From Bacteroidales bacterium (GTDB taxonomy: Bacteria; Bacteroidota; Bacteroidia; Bacteroidales; P3), in assembly GCA_017448185.1 (NCBI GenBank), contig JAFSLX010000055.1:1-51842 (forward strand): 51,842 bases of DNA, in the 5' to 3' direction. The position numbers and the translations under genes were made by a program. The notes under the pieces were generated by a model, which had not been told where the DNA came from, searched no databases, and was given only the letters and a program-made list of their open reading frames with translations. Below are positions 14,636-24,503 of this stretch, piece by piece. Position 1 is the first letter of the stretch. Each line of letters opens with the position of its first letter.

Positions 14636-16066
14636 ATGACAAAGAAATATTTAGCATTAGCCCTCGCTGCCATGCTCGTTTCGGGCGGCGCCATGGCCCA
14701 GAAGAAGAAACAACAGGCCGAACCTGCGTACAATGGCGGCATCACCACCGAGATGATGCAGCAGATGAAGAAAGGATTCAGTGGCAACGCCAGCGACAAA
14801 GCATTGCGCAACATCCTGGTGAACAACTCGCCGGCCAAGCTGGCCATGAACTATGAGAACGCCACCAAGTTCGACTCGCATTTCTCGAACCGCGTCATCA
14901 GCAAGGCCGTCACCGACCAGAAGTCCTCTGGCCGCTGCTGGATGTTCACCGGCATGAACGTGCTCCGCAACCAGGCCATTCGCCACCACCACCTGCCCGC
15001 CGACTTCCAGTTCTCGCAGGCCTACCTCTTCTTCTACGACCAGCTGGAGAAGAGCAACCTCTTCCTGCAGGCCATGATCGACACCTACAAGAAGCCCATG
15101 AACGACCAAGAGGTGGAGTGGCTCTTCAAGAACCCCATCGGCGACGGTGGCCAGTTCACCGGCGTGGCCAACCTCATCGACAAATACGGCCTTGTGCCCA
15201 GCGACGTGATGCCCGAGACCTACAACACCAACAACACCTCGAGCATCAGCAACCTTATTGCCCTCAAACTCCGTGAGGACGGCCTCACCCTGCGCGAGAT
15301 GGCCGCTCAGAAAGGCATGACCCCGCAGAAACTGCAAGCCAAGAAGACCGAAATGCTCGGCACCATCTACCGCATGCTGGCCCTCACCATGGGCGAGCCC
15401 CCCGCACAGTTCACCTGGCAACAGAAAGACGCCAAGGGTGAGATTGTGGAGACCAAGACCTACACCCCCAAGGAGTTCTACGAGAAATTCGCCAAAACCG
15501 ACTTCTCGAAGTACTACATGGTCATGAACGACCCCACCCGCGAGTACTACAAAGTGTATGAAATCCAGTACGACCGCCATGTCTACGACGGCCAGAACTG
15601 GCGCTACCTCAACCTGCCGATGGAGGACATCGCCCCCATGTGCATCGCCAGCATCAAAGACAGCACCATGATGTATTTCAGTTGCGACGTGGGAAAATTC
15701 CTCAACCGCGACAACGGCCTGATGGACATGAACAACTATGACTACGAGAGCCTGATGGGCACCACCTTCGGCATGGACAAGAAGCAGCGTGTGGCCACCT
15801 TCGCCAGCGGCTCGAGCCACGCCATGACCCTCTGCGCAGTCGACCTCGACAAGGACGGCAAGCCCGTCAAGTGGATGGTGGAGAACAGCTGGGGTCCCAA
15901 CTACGGCTGGCAAGGCAACCTCATCATGACCAACGACTGGTTCAACGAATATATGTTCCGCGTCGTCCTCGAGGAGAAATACATCCCTGCCAACATCCGC
16001 GCCATGATGGACCAGACACCCATCATGCTGCCCGCTTGGGACCCGATGTTCGCTCCCGAAGAATAA
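14636..16066 (+). CDS. C1-family aminopeptidase (PepC / bleomycin hydrolase-like), exported
   Basis: This is a papain-fold aminopeptidase related to PepC and bleomycin hydrolase. Catalytic residues are Cys101 in SSGRCWMF, His395 in GSSHAMTL and Asn417 in VENSWGPNYG. Unlike the cytosolic PepC of lactic acid bacteria it starts with a signal peptide (residues 1-21, ending GGAMAQ), so it should act in the periplasm or on the surface in the degradation of peptides. The start at 14636 follows the promoter at 14574-14604; the frame is open further upstream, but that part spans the promoter. The product is 476 aa. The AlaX-like gene starts 12 nt after the stop codon. Confidence 0.9.
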   Translation: MTKKYLALALAAMLVSGGAMAQKKKQQAEPAYNGGITTEMMQQMKKGFSGNASDKALRNILVNNSPAKLAMNYENATKFDSHFSNRVISKAVTDQKSSGRCWMFTGMNVLRNQAIRHHHLPADFQFSQAYLFFYDQLEKSNLFLQAMIDTYKKPMNDQEVEWLFKNPIGDGGQFTGVANLIDKYGLVPSDVMPETYNTNNTSSISNLIALKLREDGLTLREMAAQKGMTPQKLQAKKTEMLGTIYRMLALTMGEPPAQFTWQQKDAKGEIVETKTYTPKEFYEKFAKTDFSKYYMVMNDPTREYYKVYEIQYDRHVYDGQNWRYLNLPMEDIAPMCIASIKDSTMMYFSCDVGKFLNRDNGLMDMNNYDYESLMGTTFGMDKKQRVATFASGSSHAMTLCAVDLDKDGKPVKWMVENSWGPNYGWQGNLIMTNDWFNEYMFRVVLEEKYIPANIRAMMDQTPIMLPAWDPMFAPEE

Positions 16067-16077
16067 ACTTTTACGCG

Positions 16078-16545
16078 ATGGAAGAACCTATCCTGAACGC
16101 CCACAACAAGGAGGAATACCCACCGATGCATACGGCCGAGCACATCCTGAACCAGACAATGGTCAGGATGTTCGGCTGTCCGCGGTCGCGCAACGCCCAT
16201 ATCGAGCGCAAAAAAAGCAAGTGCGACTACCTGCTCGACACCTGTCCCACAGAGGAGCAGGTGAGGGAGATTGAACGACGCGTGAACGAAGTGATAGCGC
16301 AGCATTTGCCTGTCAGCTACGAGTTTGTGAAGCGCGGCGAGGTGCCATCCGAGGTTGACCTGTGGAAGCTGCCCGACGATGCCAGCGAAACCCTCCGGCT
16401 GGTCCGCATCGGCGACTACGACCTCTGCGCCTGCGTCGGCACCCATGTGCAGAACACCGCCGAGATAGCCCCCTTCAAGATTATCTCGCACGACTACAAC
16501 GCCGACACCCACACTTGGCGTATGCGCTTCAAACTGGCAGAGTAA
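16078..16545 (+). CDS. AlaX/ThrRS-type editing-domain protein
   Basis: This free-standing second additional domain (SAD) protein of 155 aa is related to the editing modules of alanyl- and threonyl-tRNA synthetases, which hydrolyse mischarged aminoacyl-tRNA. The zinc-site pattern is complete: HTAEH (His18, His22) and CVGTH (Cys119, His123). It lacks the N-terminal beta-barrel of larger AlaX proteins and has no synthetase domain. Which mischarged tRNA it clears cannot be read from the sequence. It sits between the peptidase and the macrodomain gene with gaps of 11 and 2 nt, so the three form an operon. Confidence 0.8.
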   Translation: MEEPILNAHNKEEYPPMHTAEHILNQTMVRMFGCPRSRNAHIERKKSKCDYLLDTCPTEEQVREIERRVNEVIAQHLPVSYEFVKRGEVPSEVDLWKLPDDASETLRLVRIGDYDLCACVGTHVQNTAEIAPFKIISHDYNADTHTWRMRFKLAE

Positions 16546-16547
16546 GC

Positions 16548-17276
16548 ATGGACCGTGGCGAGAATATCGATTTCTGTATCCGCTACCTGATGGCGCAGAA
16601 CGAAGCGACGGCTGTCATGCCTCAGAAGTTGAATGACAAGAAACAGTTGCTTCGGGCTTTGATGAATGTATGGCGGCCGCAGCCGCTGAGCATCGACTTT
16701 CTGAAGGCACAAGACGAAGAGCTGCAGATGCAGCTGAAAGAAAAAGGTGTCGTCAGAACCCGCGAGAGGCTGTGGCAGGGCGACATCACGAGGCTCAAGG
16801 TCGATGCCATCGTCAATGCCGCCGGACCTCGCGGCCTCGGCTGCTGGAATCCGCTGCATCCCTGCATCGACAACGACATCCATTCGGCCGCTGGCTTGCA
16901 GCTGCGCCAGGAGTGCAATCATATTCTGCAGGGTGACACCATCGCCACCGGCGGTGCCATCGTCACACCCGGCTACAACCTGCCCGCCAAATGGGTCATC
17001 CACACCGTCGGTCCGGTCATCGAGGGCGACAAGCCCACCGCCGGGCAGGAGGAACAGCTGGCCTGCTGCTACCGCACCTGCCTGTGGCTCGCCCAGCAGC
17101 ACAACTGCAACAGCATAGCCTTCTGCTGCATCTCCACTGGCGACTTCCACTTCCCCAACCGCCGTGCCGCCGAGATTGCCGTCGATGCCTGCAGGGAAGC
17201 GCGCATCCGCGTGATCTTCAATGTCTATAAAGACATCGACTACGCCATCTACAAGGAGCTCCTGCGGCTGCGTTAA
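16548..17276 (+). CDS. Zinc-containing macrodomain protein (ADP-ribosyl hydrolase type)
   Basis: This is a macrodomain of the Zn-Macro group, which removes ADP-ribose from proteins. The first 70 residues (LNDKKQLLRALMNVWRP and following) are the helical extension typical of that group. The core starts LWQGDITRLKVDAIVNAAG, and the zinc site is LGCWNPLHPCID with Cys99, His104 and Cys106. One key position differs: the usual NAAN reads NAAG (90-93) and is followed by PRGLG. Relatives often sit beside sirtuin-type transferases and lipoate-linked proteins; none is present here, and the neighbour is an AlaX-like protein. Confidence 0.85.
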   Translation: MDRGENIDFCIRYLMAQNEATAVMPQKLNDKKQLLRALMNVWRPQPLSIDFLKAQDEELQMQLKEKGVVRTRERLWQGDITRLKVDAIVNAAGPRGLGCWNPLHPCIDNDIHSAAGLQLRQECNHILQGDTIATGGAIVTPGYNLPAKWVIHTVGPVIEGDKPTAGQEEQLACCYRTCLWLAQQHNCNSIAFCCISTGDFHFPNRRAAEIAVDACREARIRVIFNVYKDIDYAIYKELLRLR

Positions 17277-17308
17277 GATTATACAATAATTGGGAGTACC
17301 CTATTGCA

Positions 17309-17344
17309 ACACGCCTCTGTAGTATGATTACTGCAGAGGCGTGT
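17309..17344. terminator. Hairpin between convergent genes
   Basis: A 15-bp stem (17309-17323 with 17330-17344, one G-T pair) and a 6-nt loop lie between the macrodomain gene (+) and the acyltransferase (-). It probably stops transcription from both sides, although no long T run follows. Confidence 0.65.
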
Positions 17345-17359
17345 CGTTTATGAGGCATG

Positions 17360-17986
17360 TTATATTGCAAGCTGGTTGATGGCCTCTTGGAGGCCGTTGA
17401 GGAAGCGGGCGGCTTCGAAGCCGTCCATCTGGGCGTGGTGGAATTGGAAGGAGACTGGCAACGTGGTCTTGAAGAATCCCCGCCGGTATTTGCCCCAAGC
17501 CAGGAAGGGGTTGGTAAACATCTCGGAGTAGACGCTCACCACCCCGTCGATTTCGCATTCTGGCAATGCCGAGGTGTCGATGGCCATGTATTGTTCGCCC
17601 AGAAGATAGTCCTCGTTGGTGTCGTGGACCTGACGTGTCAGCCGGAGGTAGTCTTCGTTGAACTGGTGGATATCCTCCGAGAAGGGTATGTCGCAGAGAT
17701 GGGCCTCGCCCTTGGAGGTCATCACGACGGTGTTGACTGCCAAGCGGTCGTATTGCCACAGGTGTCCACCGGCCGGCAGGGTGTAGAACTCGGCGATGGG
17801 ACTTGCCGCGTGGCCGATGCACCAACACATCAGCATATTGGACTTCAGCCCTCTTCTCTGGCCCGCCTTGACAAGCCTGCCGATATTGAAGGTCTTGGTG
17901 ATGGTCACTTTCGGCATAGTGGCATCCTTCCATAGTTCGAATGCCCGTCCGCGCGGCGATGATTGTGGGTCTATCTCTTTCCTCAT
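17360..17986 (-). CDS. CatA-like acyltransferase
   Basis: This is a trimer-forming acetyltransferase of the chloramphenicol acetyltransferase fold. The catalytic HxxxDG motif is HHAQMDG at residues 183-189 and FLNGLQEA follows as in CatA. The length of 208 aa is close to the family norm of about 215. True resistance CATs usually read HHAVCDG, and the substrate-pocket residues here differ, so the natural substrate may not be chloramphenicol. The start at 17986 (MRKEIDPQSSPRGRAFELW) is supported by the family's N terminus. A TATCTTTG box at 18028-18035 (minus strand) lies 42 nt upstream without a clear TTTG partner. Confidence 0.75.
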   Translation of the reverse strand: MRKEIDPQSSPRGRAFELWKDATMPKVTITKTFNIGRLVKAGQRRGLKSNMLMCWCIGHAASPIAEFYTLPAGGHLWQYDRLAVNTVVMTSKGEAHLCDIPFSEDIHQFNEDYLRLTRQVHDTNEDYLLGEQYMAIDTSALPECEIDGVVSVYSEMFTNPFLAWGKYRRGFFKTTLPVSFQFHHAQMDGFEAARFLNGLQEAINQLAI

Positions 17987-18066
17987 GTCAAAAAAAAACA
18001 GTCGTTCCGTTGGTTTGTTATCGGTTGCAAAGATACTCTTTTTTTGCAATAATGTGGAGATAATAT

Positions 18067-18097
18067 TTTCCCATGTGGCGGGAAATGTGTATATTTG
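18067..18097 (+). promoter_or_regulatory. Promoter and 200-nt leader of the small lipoprotein
   Basis: TATATTTG (18090-18097) is a perfect second box, with TTTC (18067-18070) 19 nt before it as a weak first box. The leader (18104-18297) contains CATAACTCGCTGAT (18136-18149) and ACGAATTGCAC (18160-18170), both also present near 46.7-46.9 kb, and a GC-rich stem near 18225-18240. No gene is seen in 17987-18297. Confidence 0.5.
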
Positions 18098-18297
18098 CAA
18101 TGTAAAACGGAAACGGGACGATGCTGAACAATGCTCATAACTCGCTGATATTCACCCCCACGAATTGCACAAGTAATCGTCGGGAGGCTTTCCTCTTTGT
18201 TTTTAATTCATTTGCCTCTCTCTGCCGCAATGCTGCGGCGGGGAGGGATGGTTTTGTATTGTCAATTAACCCATTTATAAATTAAAAAGTTTCAATC

Positions 18298-18780
18298 ATG
18301 AAAAAAGTATTTTCAATTCTGATGGTCACTTTTGCGATGACAGCAATGGTCGCCTTCACGTCCTGCGACAAGGATGAAGCTTCACCCATTGTGGGTACGT
18401 GGGAGTATCACGAGACAGATACGAATATTGTCCGTGAGTACACGGAAACAATGTCTTTCAAAGACGATGGCACTATGTCTGTGTGGTTCACCTGCTACGA
18501 CACCTATCCTGAAGGCGACACTTGGCACTATGGCATCAGTTTCACTGGACCTTACACCATTGATGGATCTGTTCTCAAACTCAAGCTCTACCATAATGGA
18601 GTAATGAATTCCGAGGACACTGAGTTCACCTATAATGAGCCTGATTATAACGGCGAAACTCCCAGAGAATGCACTTATACATTCGAGATTTCAGGCAATA
18701 CCTTGAAGATTGACAAAGGGGGAGATCAGCTCTTTGGACATGGAGGGAATCCTGGTGTGATGGAGTACATTAAGAAATAG
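18298..18780 (+). CDS. Small lipocalin-like lipoprotein
   Basis: This is a predicted envelope lipoprotein of 160 aa with an SPII signal (AFTSC, Cys23). The mature part has the alternating-strand pattern of small Bacteroidota lipocalin-like proteins: IVGTWEYHE at the start, MSFKDDGTMSVWF in the middle and a YTFEISGNTLKI strand near the end. No catalytic motif is visible, and ligand and role are unknown. Its composition is more AT-rich than the flanking operons. It stands alone, with its own promoter upstream and the 42-bp repeat tract downstream. Confidence 0.7.
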   Translation: MKKVFSILMVTFAMTAMVAFTSCDKDEASPIVGTWEYHETDTNIVREYTETMSFKDDGTMSVWFTCYDTYPEGDTWHYGISFTGPYTIDGSVLKLKLYHNGVMNSEDTEFTYNEPDYNGETPRECTYTFEISGNTLKIDKGGDQLFGHGGNPGVMEYIKK

Positions 18781-18860
18781 TCTGTCCATCAACGAATATT
18801 ATCAGCAACACCTATGAACATTCCACAACAGACAGGCCAGGCCTCCATCGCGCGGGCGAC

Positions 18861-19070
18861 AAATCAATTTTGAAAACGGCCCAAAAGACTCTCGCCAGCC
18901 CCAAATGATTTTGAAAACGGCCAAAAAGAGTGTCGCAAGTCCCAATCAGTTTTGAAAACGGGTGAAAAGAGTGTCGCAAGTCTATTTTGAAATCAAAAGG
19001 CGGTGAAAAGAGTGTCGTAAGGGCCAAATGAAAATAAAAATGGCGGAAAAGAGTGTTTTCCGCCATTTTA
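18861..19070. repeat. Degenerate 42-bp tandem repeat tract (about five units)
   Basis: Units begin near 18861, 18903, 18944, 18981 and 19026. The shared core is TTTTGAAAACGG, a short spacer, AAAAGAGTGTCGCAAG. Similarity falls off to the right, and the last unit is embedded in a terminator hairpin. The 42-bp period is a multiple of three, so the antisense strand stays open, but I see no real gene. Confidence 0.75.
19037..19069. terminator. Terminator at the end of the repeat tract
   Basis: A perfect 14-bp stem (AAAATGGCGGAAAA, 19037-19050, with 19056-19069) and the loop GAGTG form the last unit of the 42-bp repeat. It can act in both directions. Confidence 0.75.
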
Positions 19071-19154
19071 TTTATAACCTGGTATATGCAATTTCAAGAG
19101 TTTTGCGCCAACTGATTAAAGGAGCCATAAAGAGCCCACAAAGAAGGCATAAAG

Positions 19155-19184
19155 AAAGGGAGCACCCAATCAGATGCTCCCTTT
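19155..19184 (-). terminator. Terminator of dinD
   Basis: A 10-bp stem (19155-19164 with 19175-19184) lies directly after the dinD stop codon on the minus strand, and T-rich sequence follows. Confidence 0.7.
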
Positions 19185-19186
19185 TA

Positions 19187-20050
19187 TCATTTATTTTTAT
19201 GTGGTAACTTCTTGGCCCCTTCGGCAATTTGTTTTTCTTCTTTTGCCATGCGACGTTCTACTTTTTTGATATCTTCGGCTGGCGGTAGGTTCTCAGGCTT
19301 GATGCCTCGGCGCCCGAGCATTTCACGGACGCTAACGTTGTTTTGTATATGCTCATTTGTGATGGCTTGCTCACCGAACATGTCTTTTTGTTCCACATTG
19401 TAGTTGGTCATTTCGGTAGCAAGATTTTTGGCCGCAATGGTCAGGGTGGGCAAGCGGTCGGCAAGAGCACCACTCTTGATTCCGAGACGTTGTTTCATCT
19501 GCTCTGTGCTAAGTCCACCGAACAAAGCGCTGTCGCCTTTTGAACGTATTCGTGCAAATCCTTTGTCATCAACACCTCTTTCATAGATATTCTTGCTCAA
19601 TTGCTTCTCAGAGGAACGTAGCCTATCGCGGGTCTCAATTCGCTCAAGCATGTGCAACCTTTCCTCTATCACTTCAGCGCGACGTGTTTGCACGGCGAAG
19701 TAACTTTGGGCAAAGGCAATCTCTTCTTTCTTTGGATCACCATTCTGAGCTATGAGGTAGCATGCATATCGAGTGAGCATGAAGTCCTGTACAGGACGTT
19801 GGGCTCCTTTGGCAAGTTCTATCATTTTCGTGACCTCACGAAAATGATCGTCAATATTGATTCCCTGAGTTTTACATGATTGCATGGCTCGCCCGATAGC
19901 TACAGCAAAATTCTCCCACCTTGCATAACCCAGTACATGCTGTAATTCTCTGGCGTACCATACTTCAATGTCCTCTCCGTCGTCTCCAACAATGTGGCGT
20001 TCTATTTCGTCAATTGAACTCTTGTAGGTATTGATTTGTTGAATATCCAT
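19187..20050 (-). CDS. dinD: DNA damage-inducible protein D homologue
   Basis: This is a DinD-family protein of 287 aa; in E. coli DinD is SOS-induced and inhibits RecA filaments. The N-terminal part contains the BRO-N-like stretch VWYARELQHVLGYARWENF (residues 30-48), followed by DHFREVTKMIELAKGAQRPV and LTRYACYLIAQNGDP. The family-specific middle block is ARIRSKGDSALFGG, and a C-terminal charged helix ends in LPHKNK. No LexA-type box that I recognise lies upstream. The gene is more AT-rich than GroESL beside it, and this family moves often between genomes, so transfer is possible. Confidence 0.9.
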   Translation of the reverse strand: MDIQQINTYKSSIDEIERHIVGDDGEDIEVWYARELQHVLGYARWENFAVAIGRAMQSCKTQGINIDDHFREVTKMIELAKGAQRPVQDFMLTRYACYLIAQNGDPKKEEIAFAQSYFAVQTRRAEVIEERLHMLERIETRDRLRSSEKQLSKNIYERGVDDKGFARIRSKGDSALFGGLSTEQMKQRLGIKSGALADRLPTLTIAAKNLATEMTNYNVEQKDMFGEQAITNEHIQNNVSVREMLGRRGIKPENLPPAEDIKKVERRMAKEEKQIAEGAKKLPHKNK

Positions 20051-20108
20051 ATTCTAACTTTTCATAATAAACGTAGATGCTGCAGTATTATTGCATTACT
20101 ATATAAAT

Positions 20109-20141
20109 AAAGCCTCGGCTGGCAATGCCAGCCGAGGCTTT
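20109..20141 (-). terminator. Terminator of groESL
   Basis: A perfect 15-bp stem (20109-20123 with 20127-20141) with the loop AAT lies 23 nt after the groL stop codon and is followed on the minus strand by TTTATTTATAT. Confidence 0.85.
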
Positions 20142-20163
20142 AATATTGGTTTGTATCAATTCA

Positions 20164-21819
<1,656 letters not shown>

Positions 21820-21825
21820 TTATTT

Positions 21826-21868
21826 GTCTTATAGGACTTATAAGTCTTATAGGGCCTATAGGTCTTAT
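21826..21868. repeat. Short CTTATAGG-type repeat between groS and groL
   Basis: The 43-nt stretch is built from variants of GTCTTATAGGACTTATAAG, with overlapping small palindromes (CTTATAAG, GGGCCTATAGG). It lies in the spacer of the chaperonin operon. Similar low-complexity CTATAGG strings are common in this phylum. Confidence 0.65.
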
Positions 21869-21878
21869 TCTTTTCAGT

Positions 21879-22148
21879 TTAGATGATAGCGTAGATGTCG
21901 CTTTCTTTCATGATCATCAGCTTCTCGCCGTCGATTTCGATCTCGGTGCCGCTGTACTTGCCGTAGAGGACCTGGTCGCCCACCTTGACGGTCATCTCGT
22001 GGTCCTTGGTGCCCTTGCCCACGGCGAGGACTTCGCCGCGCTGCGGTTTCTCCTTGGCGGTGTCGGGGATGATGATGCCGCTGGCGGTCTTCTGTTCAGC
22101 CTCGGCGGGACGCACGAGGACTCTGTCTGCTAAAGGTTTGATGTTCAT
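21879..22148 (-). CDS. groS: Co-chaperonin GroES
   Basis: This 10-kDa lid protein caps the GroEL ring. The 89 aa sequence has the family's [14 protein letters not shown] start, the mobile loop with [15 protein letters not shown] (residues 21-35) and the [19 protein letters not shown] end. It is the first gene of groESL. I find no CIRCE element and no consensus TAnnTTTG promoter upstream; an imperfect nested palindrome lies 137-181 nt before the start codon. Confidence 0.98.
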   Translation of the reverse strand: MNIKPLADRVLVRPAEAEQKTASGIIIPDTAKEKPQRGEVLAVGKGTKDHEMTVKVGDQVLYGKYSGTEIEIDGEKLMIMKESDIYAII

Positions 22149-22284
22149 AATATCGAATGTTTTAATTTGTTAATTCGTTAATTTGTTAGTCTTTGGATGC
22201 GCCAGCATGACTTACACATTCATACATTTACGCATTCACGCATTCTCATTATCAACAACCGTGCCAAAGCCCATAAAACTGCCA

Positions 22285-22329
22285 GCGACTGCCACTCGCT
22301 GACAAATTGTCAGCCTTGGTGGCAGTCGC
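22285..22329. promoter_or_regulatory. Nested palindrome between the lipoprotein operon and groES
   Basis: An outer 11-bp stem (GCGACTGCCAC, 22285-22295, with 22319-22329) encloses an inner 7-bp stem (GCTGACA, AAT, TGTCAGC at 22298-22314). It is either the terminator of the lipoprotein operon that ends at 22350 or an operator for groESL. The neighbouring 22155-22190 is an AT-rich tandem of GTTAATTTGTTAATTC-like units. Confidence 0.5.
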
Positions 22330-22349
22330 CGTGTCCTTATGCCAAACTC

Positions 22350-23759
22350 TTACAGCAGTTCGAAGAAGAAGTTCTCAAAGCAGGCGTCGGGGTCGAGGTG
22401 GAACCAGTAGGCGCAGGGGCAGTCGGGGAAATCGAGACCGAAGTGGTAGGTGTTGCCGCTGATGCCGTAGCGCAGGGTGATGGTCTCCCGGAAATAGGGG
22501 GCGTTCGGGTCTTGTGGGTAATACCATTCGTAAGGCTCCATTGTGAACTTGCCGTTCTCGAAAGGCAACGGGCAGTTGACCCTCGAGAAGACGTAGCTCT
22601 GTCCCTCGTTGGCGTTGTCGTGGGTGTGGATAATGATGTCGCACTCATCGGAGCGGTGCACGCTAATCGGAAAATCGTCGGTGCGGACAAACTCGAAGTT
22701 GGTAATGGTGTTGAGGTCCTGCGGGGCATTGTCGGCATAGTGCAGGGCGAAGCCATTGCCGAATTCGAGGTTGCCGGTGATGTAGTAGTGCGCGGCACGC
22801 TCCGGCACATTGGCGTTCTGAATGTAAAGCCATGCGCGGTCGGCGTAGCTGCCGAAGCCCGAGTCGGCGGGGTTGAACCAGTGGTAGGTGCATACACCTT
22901 CGGGCACGAGGAGGTTGTAGCCGACGAAAGTGTTGATGCTGTCGTACATCATGCCGGTGGCGTAAATATAATTGTTGACGGTGTCGATGCTCATGATGAT
23001 GCGCCACATGGGTGAGGCGTCGCAGACGTAGGTCAGCACGCCGCCGTTGGGATGCGGCACGGGGTTGGGTGTAGGGGCGGGCTGGGGGCCGGGGCCTATC
23101 TCCAACTGGAGAAAGGTGTCGCCGTTGTAGTCCTGCCGCGCTTCGACGGTGCCGCAGAGGGTTATCGGGCCGCCGGGGTAGATGGCAGAACTGTCGGAGA
23201 GCGACAGGTAGCCGTCCCAGAACCAGTGGCCGCCATTGGCGATGATAAGGGTGCTGTCGTCATTGATTTGCAACGCCATCACCATGCCTGGCAGGTTGGG
23301 GCCTTCTTCCATCTGCGGGTTTGGCACCTCAACGAGCGTTCCCGTGTAGCAGTCATGTTGTGGCTGCGGCGCGGTGGCATAGGCGGTGCCGTTCCAGGTG
23401 CCAGTGGCGGGGTCGTAGGTCACGGTGATGGTCATGCCCTCGTCTTCCATCTGCGCCATCCAGCGCTTCATCTCCTCACGACTGGTGGTGCTGAAGGTAG
23501 TGGTCTCCTTGGCAGCATGCCCTTTTGTGGCACGTTTGGCGTTGTAGAAGATCACAGTGCTACCGCCTTCGGCGTAGTCGCAGAACTGCTCCAGCAGCGC
23601 GTCGAACTCGGCATCGGTTTTCAAGTGCGCGTCGTGGCGCTCGGCGTCTACGGTGTAGACGATGTCGCGCACGTGGCTCACGACGCTGTTTTCCTTGTTA
23701 CAGGCTCCTAGCAGCATCACAGCTGCCAACATTGTGGCAAATCTTGCAATCTGTTTCAT
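22350..23759 (-). CDS. Lipoprotein with the shared FDALL domain, last gene of sigma cassette 1
   Basis: This is a 469 aa SPII lipoprotein (Cys20 in LLGAC). Residues 30-130 are a domain shared with the products at 24504 and 27568: a YTVD strand, then EFDALLEQFCDYAEGG, VIFYNAK, TTTFSTTSREEMKRWM, MEDEGMTITVTYD and GTWNGTAYA. A Pro-rich linker (PGPQPAPTPNPVPHP) near residue 225 leads to a second half of about 235 residues with many aromatic strands, ending CPCAYWFHLDPDACFENFFFELL; that half has no relative I recognise. No known catalytic motif is visible. The gene starts 3 nt after the 242 aa lipoprotein, so they share a transcript. The function is unknown. Confidence 0.75.
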   Translation of the reverse strand: MKQIARFATMLAAVMLLGACNKENSVVSHVRDIVYTVDAERHDAHLKTDAEFDALLEQFCDYAEGGSTVIFYNAKRATKGHAAKETTTFSTTSREEMKRWMAQMEDEGMTITVTYDPATGTWNGTAYATAPQPQHDCYTGTLVEVPNPQMEEGPNLPGMVMALQINDDSTLIIANGGHWFWDGYLSLSDSSAIYPGGPITLCGTVEARQDYNGDTFLQLEIGPGPQPAPTPNPVPHPNGGVLTYVCDASPMWRIIMSIDTVNNYIYATGMMYDSINTFVGYNLLVPEGVCTYHWFNPADSGFGSYADRAWLYIQNANVPERAAHYYITGNLEFGNGFALHYADNAPQDLNTITNFEFVRTDDFPISVHRSDECDIIIHTHDNANEGQSYVFSRVNCPLPFENGKFTMEPYEWYYPQDPNAPYFRETITLRYGISGNTYHFGLDFPDCPCAYWFHLDPDACFENFFFELL

Positions 23760-23762
23760 GGC

Positions 23763-24491
23763 TTATTGTTGTTTGGTCAGAAGAAGGCCGTTCTCACCAT
23801 CGCTGAATAGCATAGTGTTCTCGTCGGGCATATAGAAACCGCCCTTTACGGTCTCACCGTCGGCGTAAATGCTAGTGGTGCCGATACCGGCAGAGTAGTT
23901 GTAGTTGATGTTCCAGCGCAGGTTTTCAGTGTAATCGCCCTCTACCAAGGCCAGGTTGAGCACGGCGCCGGTGGCATTGACGAACTTAAGCTCGTAGTTG
24001 TATTCTTCATCGTCACCGCTAATGTTCATCGTCCATGTGGTGCCCTCCATCGACGACGGCTTGGCGAAGCTCTTCTGTTCCAGCTCTATCGGTCCGCCTA
24101 TCTCAAATGTATGCTCTATCGAACTGAATGATGCTTGCAGACCTGTTGTCTTGCTCCAACTCAGTGGGATGTTGAATGACATTGTACCTTCTTCGGGAAT
24201 GGTGAGTGTGGCCGTGGCGGTGCCCTGGTTGTCGTCCCATGTGTAGGTCAAGGGCATAGCGAAACAGAAAGGCATCTCGTCGTCGGCGTAGCTAATGCTT
24301 AAGAAGAGCATGCCGCTGCTGGAGGTGTTGAGTACCATGGTATAGGTGGCCGTGTAGTGGTCGCCGTCGCTGTCGGTGCCGCTGACGTAGTTGCCCCAGG
24401 CCGAGCCGGCCAGTTCTTGTTCGGGAGTGCAGGCTGTCATGATGCCTGTCATAAGCAGCACGAGGGCTGCCAATCTCAATGCTTTCTTCAT
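23763..24491 (-). CDS. Lipoprotein with two lipocalin-like halves
   Basis: This is a 242 aa SPII lipoprotein (Cys21 in IMTAC). Two similar halves can be seen: SAWGNYVSGTDSDGDHY with MVLNTSSSGMLFL in the first, and TTWTMNISGDDEEYNYELKF with VNATGAVLNL in the second. Each looks like a small barrel of repeated strands, so an internal duplication is likely. It lies between two proteins that carry the shared FDALL domain but does not itself contain that domain. The function is unknown; the position in sigma cassette 1 points to an envelope role under the same control. Confidence 0.7.
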   Translation of the reverse strand: MKKALRLAALVLLMTGIMTACTPEQELAGSAWGNYVSGTDSDGDHYTATYTMVLNTSSSGMLFLSISYADDEMPFCFAMPLTYTWDDNQGTATATLTIPEEGTMSFNIPLSWSKTTGLQASFSSIEHTFEIGGPIELEQKSFAKPSSMEGTTWTMNISGDDEEYNYELKFVNATGAVLNLALVEGDYTENLRWNINYNYSAGIGTTSIYADGETVKGGFYMPDENTMLFSDGENGLLLTKQQ

Positions 24492-24503
24492 ATTGATGAT
24501 GTT

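Noticed and set aside
18812..19066. 84-codon minus-strand frame with repeated DTLF-like segments
   Set aside because: It is the translation of the 42-bp tandem repeat, whose period is a multiple of three. No start signal or conserved fold is visible.
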